A stretch of 64,000 nucleotides of DNA, taken from NCBI RefSeq assembly GCF_019175385.1, contig NC_083346.1, positions 90,526,333-90,590,332 on the forward strand. The letters run 5' to 3'. A program made the position numbers and the translations under genes. This document shows positions 33,890 to 45,241 of the stretch, piece after piece; within the stretch, counting starts at the first letter, position 1, and each line of letters starts with the position of its first letter. Source of the stretch: Lycium barbarum. Taxonomy: Eukaryota; Streptophyta; Magnoliopsida; Solanales; Solanaceae. The notes under the pieces were generated by a model. It searched no databases, had not been told where the DNA came from, and saw nothing but the letters and a program-made list of their open reading frames with translations.

Positions 33890-34245
33890 AGCTGAGAGGG
33901 CCATTGCACATTTATTTTCTGCTACCGAGAGGGTCATTGCACGTTTATTTTCTGCTGCCAAGAGGGCCATTGCACGTTTATTTTCTGCTACCGAGAGGGC
34001 CATTGCATGTTTATTTTCTGCTGCCGAGAGGGCCATTCATTCATTCATACTGCCGAGAGGGCCATTCATTCATTCATTCACTGCCGAGAGGGCCATTCAT
34101 TCATTCATACTGCTGAGAGGGCCATTTATTCATTCATTCACTGCCGTGAGGGCCATTCATTCATACTTCCGAGAGGACCATTCATTCATTCATAATGCCG
34201 AGAAGGCCATTCATTCATTCACACTGTCGGAAAGGCTATTCATTT
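33890..34245 (+). repeat. Tat 3' non-coding region, block 3 (GAGAGGGCCATTC minisatellite)
   Basis: About 12 units. The first four are 33 bp (GAGAGGGCCATTGCACGTTTATTTTCTGC type). The later ones are 26-31 bp with a variable number of CATT repeats after GCCGAGAGGGC. The in-frame repeat PLHVYFLLPRG is an artefact of the 33-bp unit. Confidence 0.93.
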
Positions 34246-34968
34246 TTTTTATTATTATTACATATTGTCATTAAAAATTTACTTTCCTCTTGTAGGGAGG
34301 GCCATTCATACAAGTATCCTGAAGATATCTTCAATATTGTTGAATTTTGAAAGCAGGTGCACAATCTCCAAGAGAGAGCCAACCTGCTAAATCGGATCCG
34401 GACAATTGCAGAGCAAACGTGGAACCTTTCTTATACAACCGGCCAAGCTAGGGTTCCTATGAGAGTCAAGCTCTCCGGATAGGACTCGAGAGCCACCCAA
34501 TCTCAGACTCAGTCACAATCTATCACTTTTACTAAAAAACACTGCGACTGGTCGGGTACACACCGGTAAAATCCGAAGGTATTCCCACAAAAGCGGGGTG
34601 CTCTTCTCCAGGAAGTCGAACTACATGCGGGCTGATTCCCATAGGCTAGGGATATGTAGGAAAACTTAAACCCAAGAGTTGGCCGCACTCTAACCACAGT
34701 CCAAGGAAACCCCGATCACAAAACCGGGAGTCCTAGGATTTTTTTCCTGCTCAATCACGTAAAGTCTTTGATCGAGTCGAACTACAGGTGGCCTGAATTC
34801 TCGTACACCCCAAGATATGTAGGAAACCCGAAAGCCAGGGTCCAGCCACATATGTGTGAATTGCTTAAAATTTGAAGGCAAGATGAGTCGGGTCCATCAA
34901 AAATTAGGGTTAGTCATATTTCGTTGCCCAGGGATGGTCCCGCCATCCCCGAACACTGAAGGGAAAGT
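34246..34968 (+). other. Tat 3' leader to polypurine tract
   Basis: Contains paired imperfect repeats around GTCGAACTAC (34615 and 34777) and CCATAGGCTAGGGATATGTAG / CCCAAGATATGTAGGAAA (34640-34660, 34807-34825). It ends in the purine run GAAGGGAAAG (34958-34967) just before the LTR. No gene. Confidence 0.65.
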
Positions 34969-35588
34969 TGTTGACACCTAATTTTTGACCTCCCATAATT
35001 TATTTTAAGTGCTCAGAGTCCTTAGACAGTAAATAAAATCAGTTGCGTACCCAAAAGGGTCAGGGTAATTTTTTATGAAATTATTTGGGATAATATCTCA
35101 CCTTTTTAAATTGATAAAGAAGTCTCCAGGATAATTTTAATTTTTGTAGGATTTAATTATATTCGAAGAAATTTTCTTTTATTATTGAAATTAATAAAAG
35201 GGGCAAGAAAACCCTTTTTTGATAATCATTTGTCTCGTTTATTAAATCAAGGAAAAATTAGATTAATAGATGATTTTATTCCATATTACTGACCAAGGTA
35301 TTTTGTGTAATTGAAAGAATTGACCATTTTTTACCCTTTAAATCTTGATTCCGTGTGCATTTGCGTAGTTGATTAATTTCTCTTTTATCTGATTAATTAA
35401 TTCAAAGCAGTATCTGCAAAATGATTTTTATTTTATTTATGAGCCATGTTTTAAATTATTTTAAGTCCTAATGGACTAATAATTAATTTTTCTTTACTTA
35501 TTTATTTACTAGTTTATTCTTCCCCCCACGACCTTTGATGTATATATATGTATATACACTATGTATATACCAATAAACATGATGCATA

Positions 35589-35644
<56 letters not shown>

Positions 35645-38600
35645 TTTCAGAAAATAAAGGACCAGGCCCAGTCCATAAAGGACCAAGACCCGGTCCGTTA
35701 AGGGATTAAAAGGGGGAGCGTATTATACTTCTCCCATTTTCACAACAAGACCCTAGGGGTCTGTTTGAAATAAATGAGAGGAGAGGCGGCTAGGGTGAAA
35801 CCCTAGCGCCGCTTCCTGTTCACCACCAACCCCCGCCCCTTTTTACGATCTCGTCCCATCTCAAACAATTGGTGGCGTGAAGAGAGAAGGCAAAACATTC
35901 AATGTTTCGTCCTTCTCTCCACAAAATCGGGCCAAACAAATCCTTAAAGGTACGACTCCCCTTCCCTTTTATTTTTCTGCCATTAATAGTGGTATAAAGG
36001 CTTGTAAGCCTTGATATCGTTGTTGTTCCACAAGATCTGGGCCGTAGGTTTGAGTTTGTGAGTAGGACTTGCATAAATTTGCAAGTCCCACATCGGTAGT
36101 GGGAGTTTTCAAAGCCCCTGTTATAGACTGAAAATTTTCCATTTTTAGTCTTGAGGGTTTCAAAGTCAAAAATTTCGTTTTAAGCTTAAATTTCTTTAAG
36201 TTTCCAGTTCTAAAATTCGTGTTTTTTTTTATTGTTATTGGTGTCTGTGGTGGCTTGAGTTGGGAGTTGGATCATAAAGGCTTCCTAATCCGTCACTTGT
36301 GCCCCGGTTACACCCACAAAAGGTAAATACCTTTTAGTTTAATGCCTTTACTTATTTTATGTCATGTTTAGCTCATAAGATTCTAGTTAGGGTAGTGCTT
36401 TAGTTTATTTTTTTATGTTGTGTTTTAAGCTTTGTAGTTTAGTTAATGAAGGTTCTATTCAAGGTGGCAGTTTAGTTTCGTTGTTTGTCTTCCTTGAATC
36501 CGGCTTATGTTGTGCTTAGTAGATAGGAATATGTGACAGTTTGTCATGAAGGTTAAGTAGTTATGATTTTGTATGCTCAGTTCCTATTTGGTGTGATGAT
36601 TAGGTAGCATAATTGTGTGGTCTATGATGGGGTGTGAGTTAGTGTATTAGCTGGTCATCCTTTATATCTTGGTTCTGCTTGCACTATCTAGTTAAGGTGT
36701 GTGTATGGTCTAGGATAAGATGTCCAAGTCAATATATTTGGTTCATTCCATTTTCTTCTTAGTGTTGGTGTCCACATTGTGCCTAGTCCACGTAATTGCC
36801 TGTGGTTTCAAAACAAAGCTGAAACCTGATGTACTTGTTGTGATTCCCTTTTGATCTTGTCTGCATTTTTATTCAATTAGGGAGTCTCGTGTGAGTTGTA
36901 GAATAATTTCAAACTGTTTAGATTGTTTTGACTTAACTTCTTAGTTTGGATCTTTGTTCATGCTTTGCACAACTAGTTTGTTCCTTTTTTTTTTCTAGCA
37001 CTTAACATAGGCTATAATACTAAGCTAATGGACCTGTCTCACTTATATTTCCATTTAGCTTCCCTACTTGTGCCCTTGGCAGTTCAGTTGTGATTAAAAA
37101 CCTTTGAAGGTAGTTTGGGACCATAGTCTAAGTTAAGAGAGTTTTTCTAATGTGGATTTCTTTGTTTAGATTTTCCTATCTTATCATGACTGTCTAAGTA
37201 TTTTTAAGTTTGCTATGTAAGGGTCTAAGTTGTGGTTCATGCTAGTGTATTGCTTAGTACAAGTTCTGTGTTGTGAATTAAGTTCAAGATGGGTCTGTTG
37301 AAGTCATGAATAGTCTAGTCCTGTGCATCTCATGTAATATAAATCAGGTTCACAAGGTTAGTTTGAAGTCACCAGCTCTTTTGAGTAACCTGATTTACCT
37401 TGTGTCCTGTTATTTACCAGTGGGAGCTTTGTCTTAGTCTGGGCACTAATAAAGGGAAGGGCTAAGAGGTCTATTTGAAGTAGGTTACCTAATCTGGTCA
37501 TTGCTTGTCTTATGTGATTATATGTTCGTTGAGAGTTTGATGTCCTGAATCTAGTTGATCATAGTCTGTCTTGCTTGATCACATGTGTCATGGGAAGAGT
37601 GAGGTTCTGTCATGTTAGAATCTTGCTAGGCCGAGTCAAGTCTGATCATTGTTTGACCTGTGTAATTATATGTTAGTTAGGAGTATGGTGACTTGAACCA
37701 GTAGATCATGGTCTACCCTGCTTGATCACAAGTGTCATTAGAAAGTTAAGCTTACCTATGTGTGAACCCAACATGATTATTGTTTGTTTAATATGGTTAT
37801 GTGTCAAAAATGGTAAAGGCTCATCATGTTGAGCCTCAGCCTGGTCATACACTTGTTGGAGAGGCTGAAAAGTCTGAGTAGAATTGGGCTCAGTCTAGGT
37901 ATCACATTGTCTTCCCTCAAATGATTTGGTCTGTTTAAAACCTTGAAGTTGTCATGTGTTGGACCTGGTCAGACCATGTTTGTTCTCTAATGGTGTTTTG
38001 ATTCCAAAACTGGAAAATGTCATGTGTGCTCTTTGTGGATTCCTACTTATTGTACTTGGCAATTTGTTTGGCCTGATTCTTGTTATCTTACCTAAACCCT
38101 GTCTATTTGATAAAACTTGGCATTTTGGGGTTGTAATAAGGTATATGGAAACAAAGGTTTTAAAAGGGGGGTGATTCTGGGAGAAGAGCTTTAACTTGAA
38201 CAAGATGTCTCACTTAGTTGTGCCTTGTGTTTGGTTGTTTCTGTTTATGGTAAAAAATGTGGAAATCTGTTAGACTGCTCCTGAGTAGGACATGTGGGTT
38301 GAGTGGCTATGATGTGATTAAGTCTAAAAGGTTCTTCTAAAGGTTGTCATATCAAGCTAGGTTCATGACAACTTTAAGTGGCCTATGTTTAAATAAAAGT
38401 AGGGGAGAATAGTCTAATCATGTCTAACAGGGAAGGAAAGATATACCTAGAACCAAATAAGCTACTGCAAATATCTGCCCAGTCTGAGTGCTATGTGATC
38501 CCTACTTTGCTCCCTTTTAAAAAAAATCCTTTTTGTCTGAAAGGTTTCTAGGTTCCTGAGCCTTGTTTGTTTGAAATTGGTCTGAAATATTGTTTGAACC

Positions 38601-41396
38601 CCCATTTGTCTATGACTGTGTATGTTGCTTCTTTACTGATACTCTATTTTGTCTCCCTCCCATGGTATAGAGCTAGGACCAAATTGTTGTGAGTCATTTG
38701 AAGTCCCCAGCCTTGTGTTTTACCTACCCTATACCTATGTGACATTGCCATTGACACTTTTCTTATTTGCACCTGTGGAGTGAAACTTTTTTTTATAATC
38801 ATGCTTTGACCTTGTCTTGGTTACTGTATCTATGTGTGTGATCTCATGACCTTCAAGGCACTCCATCTTGCTTGGCACTGTTACCTACACCTAGTCATGC
38901 ATCCCGTGACTAGAACTTGATCCATGTATTGCCTACATGAGTGTGTTGAGCTCTTAGCCAAGCTGCAGTGCCATTGTTAACTCCAAATCCATGATGAGTC
39001 CGCTACTGTGCCCCCTCATACTTGAGAGTATTCACCTTTGCATCCTTACTATATGCAATCATACTCCACTTAGCTCTGCATTGATGTTTTGAGTTGGTTA
39101 TCAACCCGATTTGCCCTTGCCCATCTTTGTGATGCCATGACATAGCTATGACCCTGTAGTACTTATTTGACTCTCTTCAATTTGTTTGAGTTTGTGATCA
39201 TGGTTGATGTTCAGATTCCTCTGAAAAAATTTAAACATGCCTCTTTTCACTTTAGTGCTTGACATACCTGCCTAAGTCTAGTCATATTTGGTTTAACTGG
39301 TTGAGGGTGGCTATCTTCTGCTGGACACGAGATGCTTATACAAGTTTTTCTTAAGATTGGTTGTCATCTTGCTTAATTGTTTGAGCCTATACAAGTATTT
39401 TTGGCTTGTCTTGTTTGCCCTGGGCAACTGCCTGTTTTCTTCCATTTCGCCTTTGTTTGCAAGTGCTGGTGCTGCTTGCCTTTGCCCATTCAAAAGAAAT
39501 TGTGTTTGGGTTTGTCAAGTGCCATTTTGTGACATCAAATTTCTCCATAATCTCTGCTTCAGTGTGTATACTTGTATATTGCTCCTTGACTGCTTATTGA
39601 AATTGCACCAACTCCTAGCATGTTACTTGTATGTCCGTAGCACTTCTGGCGCTGTGCTCTCTCTGTTCTCTCTCAATAAGGCCCAAATAAATCTAAGGCC
39701 AAGTGTGGTAATTCGGGGTTGTCTTAATCTCCCGATGTTAGCCATGCCTAGGGTTCCTTGAAACCCCTTGGAACTTGTGCGACATCGGAAATACGGGATC
39801 AAGACCTAGTCCCCATGCCATTTCTAAAGTCTTAGGATAATTTGAACTTTATTGGAGTAGGCGAAGGGGTAAGTATGGATCAAGTGTGGATTTCCTTATA
39901 TATACATGTGTGTATGTGCGTATACTTTATCTTATATATATGTGTGTGTGTTTATCACTTTAGTCATTTACCTTAGTGATAAGTTCAACAATTATAAACT
40001 AACAGGTGTTTTCTTTTTCTCTCCTCCTCCTCCTCCTCCTACCACGTGGCCGCTCGGGTTACAAATGCATAAAAACACCCCTTGGGCCTTGGGACCAAGG
40101 GGGAATACTAGTTCAAAATAGAGTCCGGGAAGACAAAGAAGATAGTGAGGCGAGCAGAAGGCCCAGGCATGGGTGAAAATAGCCAGCTAGGGGCTTGGTA
40201 CGCCCCTAGTCTAACTTAGTCTCTTTATATTTATTCGTAGACTCATTCCCAACTTGATGTACTCGTAAAAAGTGTATTCAAACTCATATTATAGTGGGAA
40301 ATCCTTATGATTGGAATTAGACGTCTTAGGACAACGGTTCTTATGCCGTTTAGTCGACTTTAGGTCCCTGTACGCGATTTTTTCAAAACCACGGACTCAA
40401 ACATAATGCCTTTTTACAACTGAAGTATAAAACCGAGATCTTTGCAAAAAACTTCTTTCAAAGAAAAACGAATCACCATTAATTTTCTAAGTTTGAATGG
40501 CAATCCCGCTCTTATATAATAGAAGTATTTTCAGAAAAAATGAGTTTAATGAGCTTAATGACTGAATTTCCAAAAATCAGTTTTGTTTTAAATAGAATAA
40601 TGTAACGCTTTAACTTGTATTAATAAGTGGCAAACCTTTTTTGACAAAATATAGGACTAAGTTTTTGACTCAAAAACCGGATTTTTCCTACTAATATATG
40701 AAAACCCATTTCTGGAAAATAGAGACAAATGAAGGATTTTTAGCGCAAAAAATACTGTTTTGGCCCAAAGTTGGCCCAAATTAGCTTACATATTTAGACA
40801 AGATATACTTGTTCAAACATAAAAATGCCTTTATAAACATTTAAAGAACCTACGCGTAATATAAAGTTCCGGATTAGACTGAAACGTACCAATACGAGTT
40901 AACCTAGGCCCCGGTATATGAGTACAAAATAAGTAACTTACAAAAAAAAACAACTTTTCTTTTACTCTTCTTTACAAACTTATACTTATTCCTTATATAT
41001 AAAAGGAAACTATTTACACTCGGATGTAACAAATTCAAAACTATGATACCCTATAAATAAAGGGGATATATTTAAATTCTTCCAAAAAATGTGATATGCA
41101 AAATAAGCAGTTTAAACAAATACTCATACAGTGGAATTCGAAGGTCAACCGTATAGTACGGATCCTCAATACTAGGGTGCATAACACCTTCCCCAGGGGA
41201 TCATCAGAACTCTTACCTAGAACTCTGGATTACGAAGGTTTTTTCATAGTATTTAAATAAACCCTTCACAACTGGTTTTCCTAATTTCCTAAAAATTAGG
41301 TGGCGACTCTTTTTCAAAACAAGTCTGAAAGAGCGTCAAAGAGTTCGTAGTAGCCTTTTTACGCCCTAAACCCGCGTGAAAAAGCGAACCGCAACA
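34969..41396 (+). repeat. 3' LTR of the plus-strand Tat-like element (6428 bp)
   Basis: Starts TGTTGACACCTAATTTTTGACC and ends GCGAACCGCAACA. The 3' portion (41110-41320) holds ATTAGGTGGCGACTC and the ACTAGGGTGC...CCTTCCCC segment also found at 49080-49260 and, reversed, at 52880-53050. An AT microsatellite is at 35598-35642. The leader-like segment GGGTGAAACCCTAGCGCCGC (about 35790) has counterparts in the other Tat LTRs. Reading frames up to 134 codons inside it (such as 39357-39761) match nothing I recognise. CTTCC (41397-41401) is the expected right target duplication. Confidence 0.85.
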
Positions 41397-41662
41397 CTTC
41401 CCCCCCCCCCCCCCCCCCCCTCCCATTTTTTTAGCCCCAAACTCATAAAATTACACTTTGCCCTTTTTCACCTGTAAATATCTCCTACCTTGCTACAATC
41501 TTCATACCTTTTTCATTTACAATTTATAATTTCTCTAGTTTTCTATCTCTCACTCTCTCTCTTACAATAGTATCAAATAAAGACGATTGTTTCCCTATTC
41601 TAACATTTAGTTCTCACAAATTGATGCAAATTTTAAATTTTAAATCTTTCAATCTATATTTT
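41397..41662. other. Unassigned flank with poly(C) tract
   Basis: A run of about 20 C (41399-41420, one T) directly next to the Tat LTR end, then 240 bp of AT-rich sequence without recognisable features. Confidence 0.6.
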
Positions 41663-41872
41663 TGTAACAACCCGTTTGATCGTTTTGAGCTTTTAGACTT
41701 CTTTTCCCAAAATACCCTTCACATAGCTTCATTTCGGAGTTTATGACTTGGGGGGATGGGTGGCGCAGTTCCCAAAGCAATCGGGCGGGTTTTATTGGTT
41801 GTGATGATTTTAGAGAATTTTAAGTTGAAGAAATAGAAAGGGTTGACCAAAGTCAACATCGGGGGTATTTTC
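41663..41872 (+). repeat. Host gypsy LTR, first piece
   Basis: TGTAACAACCCG terminus followed by a TTTGAGC stretch and GTTGACCAAAGTCAACATCG, itself an inverted repeat (GTTGAC/GTCAAC). Broken at TTTTC, where the solo LTR 41873-43864 begins. Confidence 0.75.
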
Positions 41873-43864
41873 TATCACGGCCTAAATTACGGAGCCAAAA
41901 AGGCCCTAACTCCCCTAACTCTCCCGAGTAAATAAGACATCCACAATCGAAATTAATGTAAAAGAAGTAAGGAATAATGCGGAATAAACATACAAGTAAA
42001 TTTTAAGCCTTAAATATCCTTAATAGTACAAAATGCGGAATTAAATGTACAACTATCCCTAAATCTGGTGTCACTAGTATAAGAACGGACTACAATGAAG
42101 TATAAGTCTGGGAATACATCCTGAAATACATAAACTACCTAGGAATAAAAAGACTTAGAAGAATAGAGATAGATGAGAATCCGGTGCTACAGAACTGCTA
42201 GTAGCTCACCCCGAAGTCTCGAAATGGCCTTCTCAACAAATAACCGCGTAATCTCGAGGTCCACTAGTGTTGGGGACAGAATCTGCACACCAAAAAGAGT
42301 GCAGCAAGTGTAGCGTGAGTACGGGAAATAATGTGTACTCAGCAGCATCGTTGACCGACCCTAACGAAAATGGAGACGAGGGTTGGCCTATGGAATTTTA
42401 TTTGAAAATTGGTTTACCCATAGCTTAACTAGTCTAACTCCAAAAACACCATTCAAAAAGTCATCATCTTGATCCTCTAATCCATGATTTATCACTTTTC
42501 AACTTTTAGGTTCAAAATCCCAATTTTCCCCAACCAAACACAGATAAAAATGATAATCAATGGAAATAATCACGGGGAAACATCAAAATAAAGGTTATAT
42601 ATTTACCCCCTCGTTGAGACGAGAACAACAGCGCAAAAATCGCCTCAAACGGAGCTCTAGAACTCAAGCTATGATGAAAATATTAAATATTTCGGGTTTG
42701 AACCATTTAAACACTGTCCAGTCATTTTTCCTTCGTCGCCTTCGTGTTGTACCTTCATCTTCGTGAAGAGCAATTTTTCGCTTTGACCAGTCACCCCAAA
42801 ATTCCTTCTTCGCGTTCGCGGGACCCCCTCGCATTCGCGAAGAACAAAAGTTAGCACCAGAAACCATCAATTTTTCCCGATACTAAAATGGGCATAACTC
42901 CCCTCATACGACGTCGAAATTCGATGACTCTTTTTCCTATGGTTCTGTAAACACTACACGGATGTAAGGGTTTAATTGAAACACAAATAAAAGGTCTTTT
43001 GCTCAATATGGTACCCTTTATGGCCAAAGAAACGACGCCGAAACTTCAAACACGTGGGCGACACAACCCAAATCTATCCAAAACTCGTCGGAATCTCACC
43101 AAAACTTGCGAACAAGTCCAAAATCATCATACAAATTTGTTGAAACTTTCAAAATATCGACACGGGATCGTCTTGACCCGATGTTGACCGTGGTCAACTC
43201 CAATTCCTTAACTAGTTTCTGAACCAATGACACAAATCACACCCAAACCCTCCGGTAACCGAACCAAGGACTCGACTAAGTCATAAATAGTATTCCTCAC
43301 CTAATGAAATCAATGAAACTTTGAAAAAGACTCATTTAACCCTGGTGTTGACTTTGGTCAACCATTCTCATTTCTTTACTTAAGGATATCCAAAATGTCG
43401 TTTTCCTCACCCAAAAGCTTCGAGAATTTAGCCATCCATTTCCTATGCGATAAACATCAATACGAAGCTAACAGAACCAACGAATTTTGAATCTGGGTCT
43501 TATTTCTTCCCGTGACCATCTTTTCACCATAAATAGGCATATTTAATGCTAAGACCAATTCAATTGTCAAAAACCAACCTACTCTAATGTTAGCTCCGTT
43601 AATTTCTACATGTCATAAATAATAATTCAAATCTCATGGAATCTTTAGATCGCCAATCAGAGCACGTTTTCAAAAAAAAAAAATTAATCCAAATAATTAA
43701 ATACCGGGATTTGCAAAATGAAACCTTCTCCCAAAGTGAACTAAATGACATCCGTTTGACTTAAAACTTTGTAAGCAAGTCAAAATAATTATTATGGAGC
43801 TTCTGGAATAGACGACATGCAAAATAGAGCATCGATTCTCCAAATGATCGACCGAGTCATTACA
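41873..43864 (-). repeat. Solo LTR in minus orientation (about 1992 bp)
   Basis: On the minus strand from TGTAATGACTCGGTCG (43864) to CCGTGATA (41873). The last TA stands where TGACA/TGTCA-type ends have CA. TTTTC (41868-41872) and TTTTT (43865-43869) are an imperfect 5-bp target duplication. It contains an inverted repeat TTCTTCGCG...CGCGAAGAA (42806-42814, 42836-42844) and an A run (43672-43683). Contains no gene. Confidence 0.72.
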
Positions 43865-45042
43865 TTTTTGTCATTTTTTAAGTTTCCTCGATTCCATTAG
43901 GTTCGGAATGTCATTTATGACTTAGTTGAGCTTTTGGTTAGGGTATCGAGGCATTCAGGTGTGATTTGGGTCATTAGTTGAAATTACAAGTTTGGTATGT
44001 TTAGGAGTTGACCTCAGTCAACACCGGGTTAAGGGGATCTCTTTTGGGAATTCTGAGAGCGCAATAAAATTCATAGCATCGTTTATACTCATGTAGCATA
44101 TTTGGTTTGTGTCCAGCGGGTTCCGGGTATCCATTCCAAGTTTGGAGGACACCAGAAATTTTTGGTGTCCACTTTCTGGTTTCCTTTCTGGAGTTCGTAA
44201 GGAGGGAACGCGCTCGCATGGGCCTCCTTGCTTTTGAGAAGACCAGATGGGTTGGGTCGGCCAGAGTGAGAAGCCTCGCATTCGCTACAGGCCAAAATTC
44301 TTGAGCTAGGTCGCGTGTCTTCGCAATCGTAATGGGCCTCCGTGATCACGATGAAAGGAATCACTGAACAATGATTTAAATCCAAATTTTTAAGGGGTCT
44401 CAAATATTTGGAGTTCTAGAGCTCAGTTTTGGGTGATTTCAAGTTCTAAACTCAAGGTTCTTCATTGGGGTAAGTCTAACTTCCATCTAGGCTTTAATCC
44501 ATGATTTTACCATTTTATTTCCATTTTAATCCATGATTATAAGTATGAGAATAAGGGTTTTTCATAATTTGGGTTTTTTCGAAAATAGTGGAATTGAAGG
44601 CTAAATTGTGGTTAGATTCTCCTGAAATTTAGGCTATGGACTATCTAGACTATGGGTAACATGATTTTAAATTCAATTTCCAATTTTTCCCTTGGGGCTC
44701 GAGTTTGAATATTTTGGGTCCATTCGGGGGTTCCAGACTCAAGTATAGCAATATGGGTATTTTTGGGTTCGTATGACCTTGTACAACACTAATTTTACTA
44801 TGTTGATTTTGATTTCACGATAAATTGACCATTTTGACCTTCAAAGTTTGGAACGGGGCTTTAGGTGGACTTTTCGAACCTAAATTCTTTTATGGCAATA
44901 TGGATACCTATAGAATCACATTTTAACGTAGGTTTCATGTTTGATAGACTTTGATCATTCAGAAGCACTCCGGAAAGAGAAGGCATTGGCATGAGGGTTC
45001 GTGGCACCTGTTCGGCCTCAAGGTAGGTTACGGTTTATTATT
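43865..45042 (+). repeat. Host gypsy LTR, second piece
   Basis: Continues the LTR started at 41663, with GTTGACCTCAGTCAACACCG (44008-44027, again GTTGAC/GTCAAC), a CpG-rich stretch at 44205-44345 and the R/U5 leader. Interrupted after TTATT (45038-45042). Confidence 0.75.
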
Positions 45043-45178
45043 TGCTGACACCCAATTTTGCCCTGCGTTCCTCCAAATATTTATTTGCGCTCCTAATATT
45101 TTAGCAACTTTAAAATAATTATTTATATTTTACTATAATTATCAGCTTCTTATTAATATCGGCATTTTGTTCGCTATC

Positions 45179-45180
45179 AC

Positions 45181-45241
<61 letters not shown>
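45179..45241. repeat. (ATT)n microsatellite
   Basis: About 21 uninterrupted ATT units within the Tat-type solo LTR. Confidence 0.97.

Larger units (their letters stand above)
30801..41396 (+). mobile_element. Tat/Ogre-like Ty3/gypsy deletion derivative, 5' part outside window
   Basis: A short gag piece, RT C-terminus, RNase H, a second RNase H-like domain and integrase C-terminus are followed by a 2.6-kb 3' non-coding region with minisatellites and a 6.4-kb LTR. The additional RNase H domain between RNase H and integrase marks the Tat/Ogre lineage. Large internal segments are missing at two junctions. Confidence 0.88.

Noticed and set aside
33904..34195. Repetitive open frames PLHVYFLLPRG and FIHS-type
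   Set aside because: They follow from the 33-bp and about 30-bp minisatellite units, have no domain and lie in Tat 3' non-coding sequence.
35594..35642. AT microsatellite as a promoter
   Set aside because: Simple repeat without other promoter context; the leader-like segment is about 100 bp further on.
39357..39761. 134-codon ORF within the plus-strand Tat LTR
   Set aside because: Hydrophobic, low-complexity composition, inside an LTR, and no counterpart in the other Tat LTRs.
44001..44403. Overlapping minus-strand ORFs in a CpG-rich stretch
   Set aside because: Within the host gypsy LTR; several overlapping frames of equal length and no similarity.
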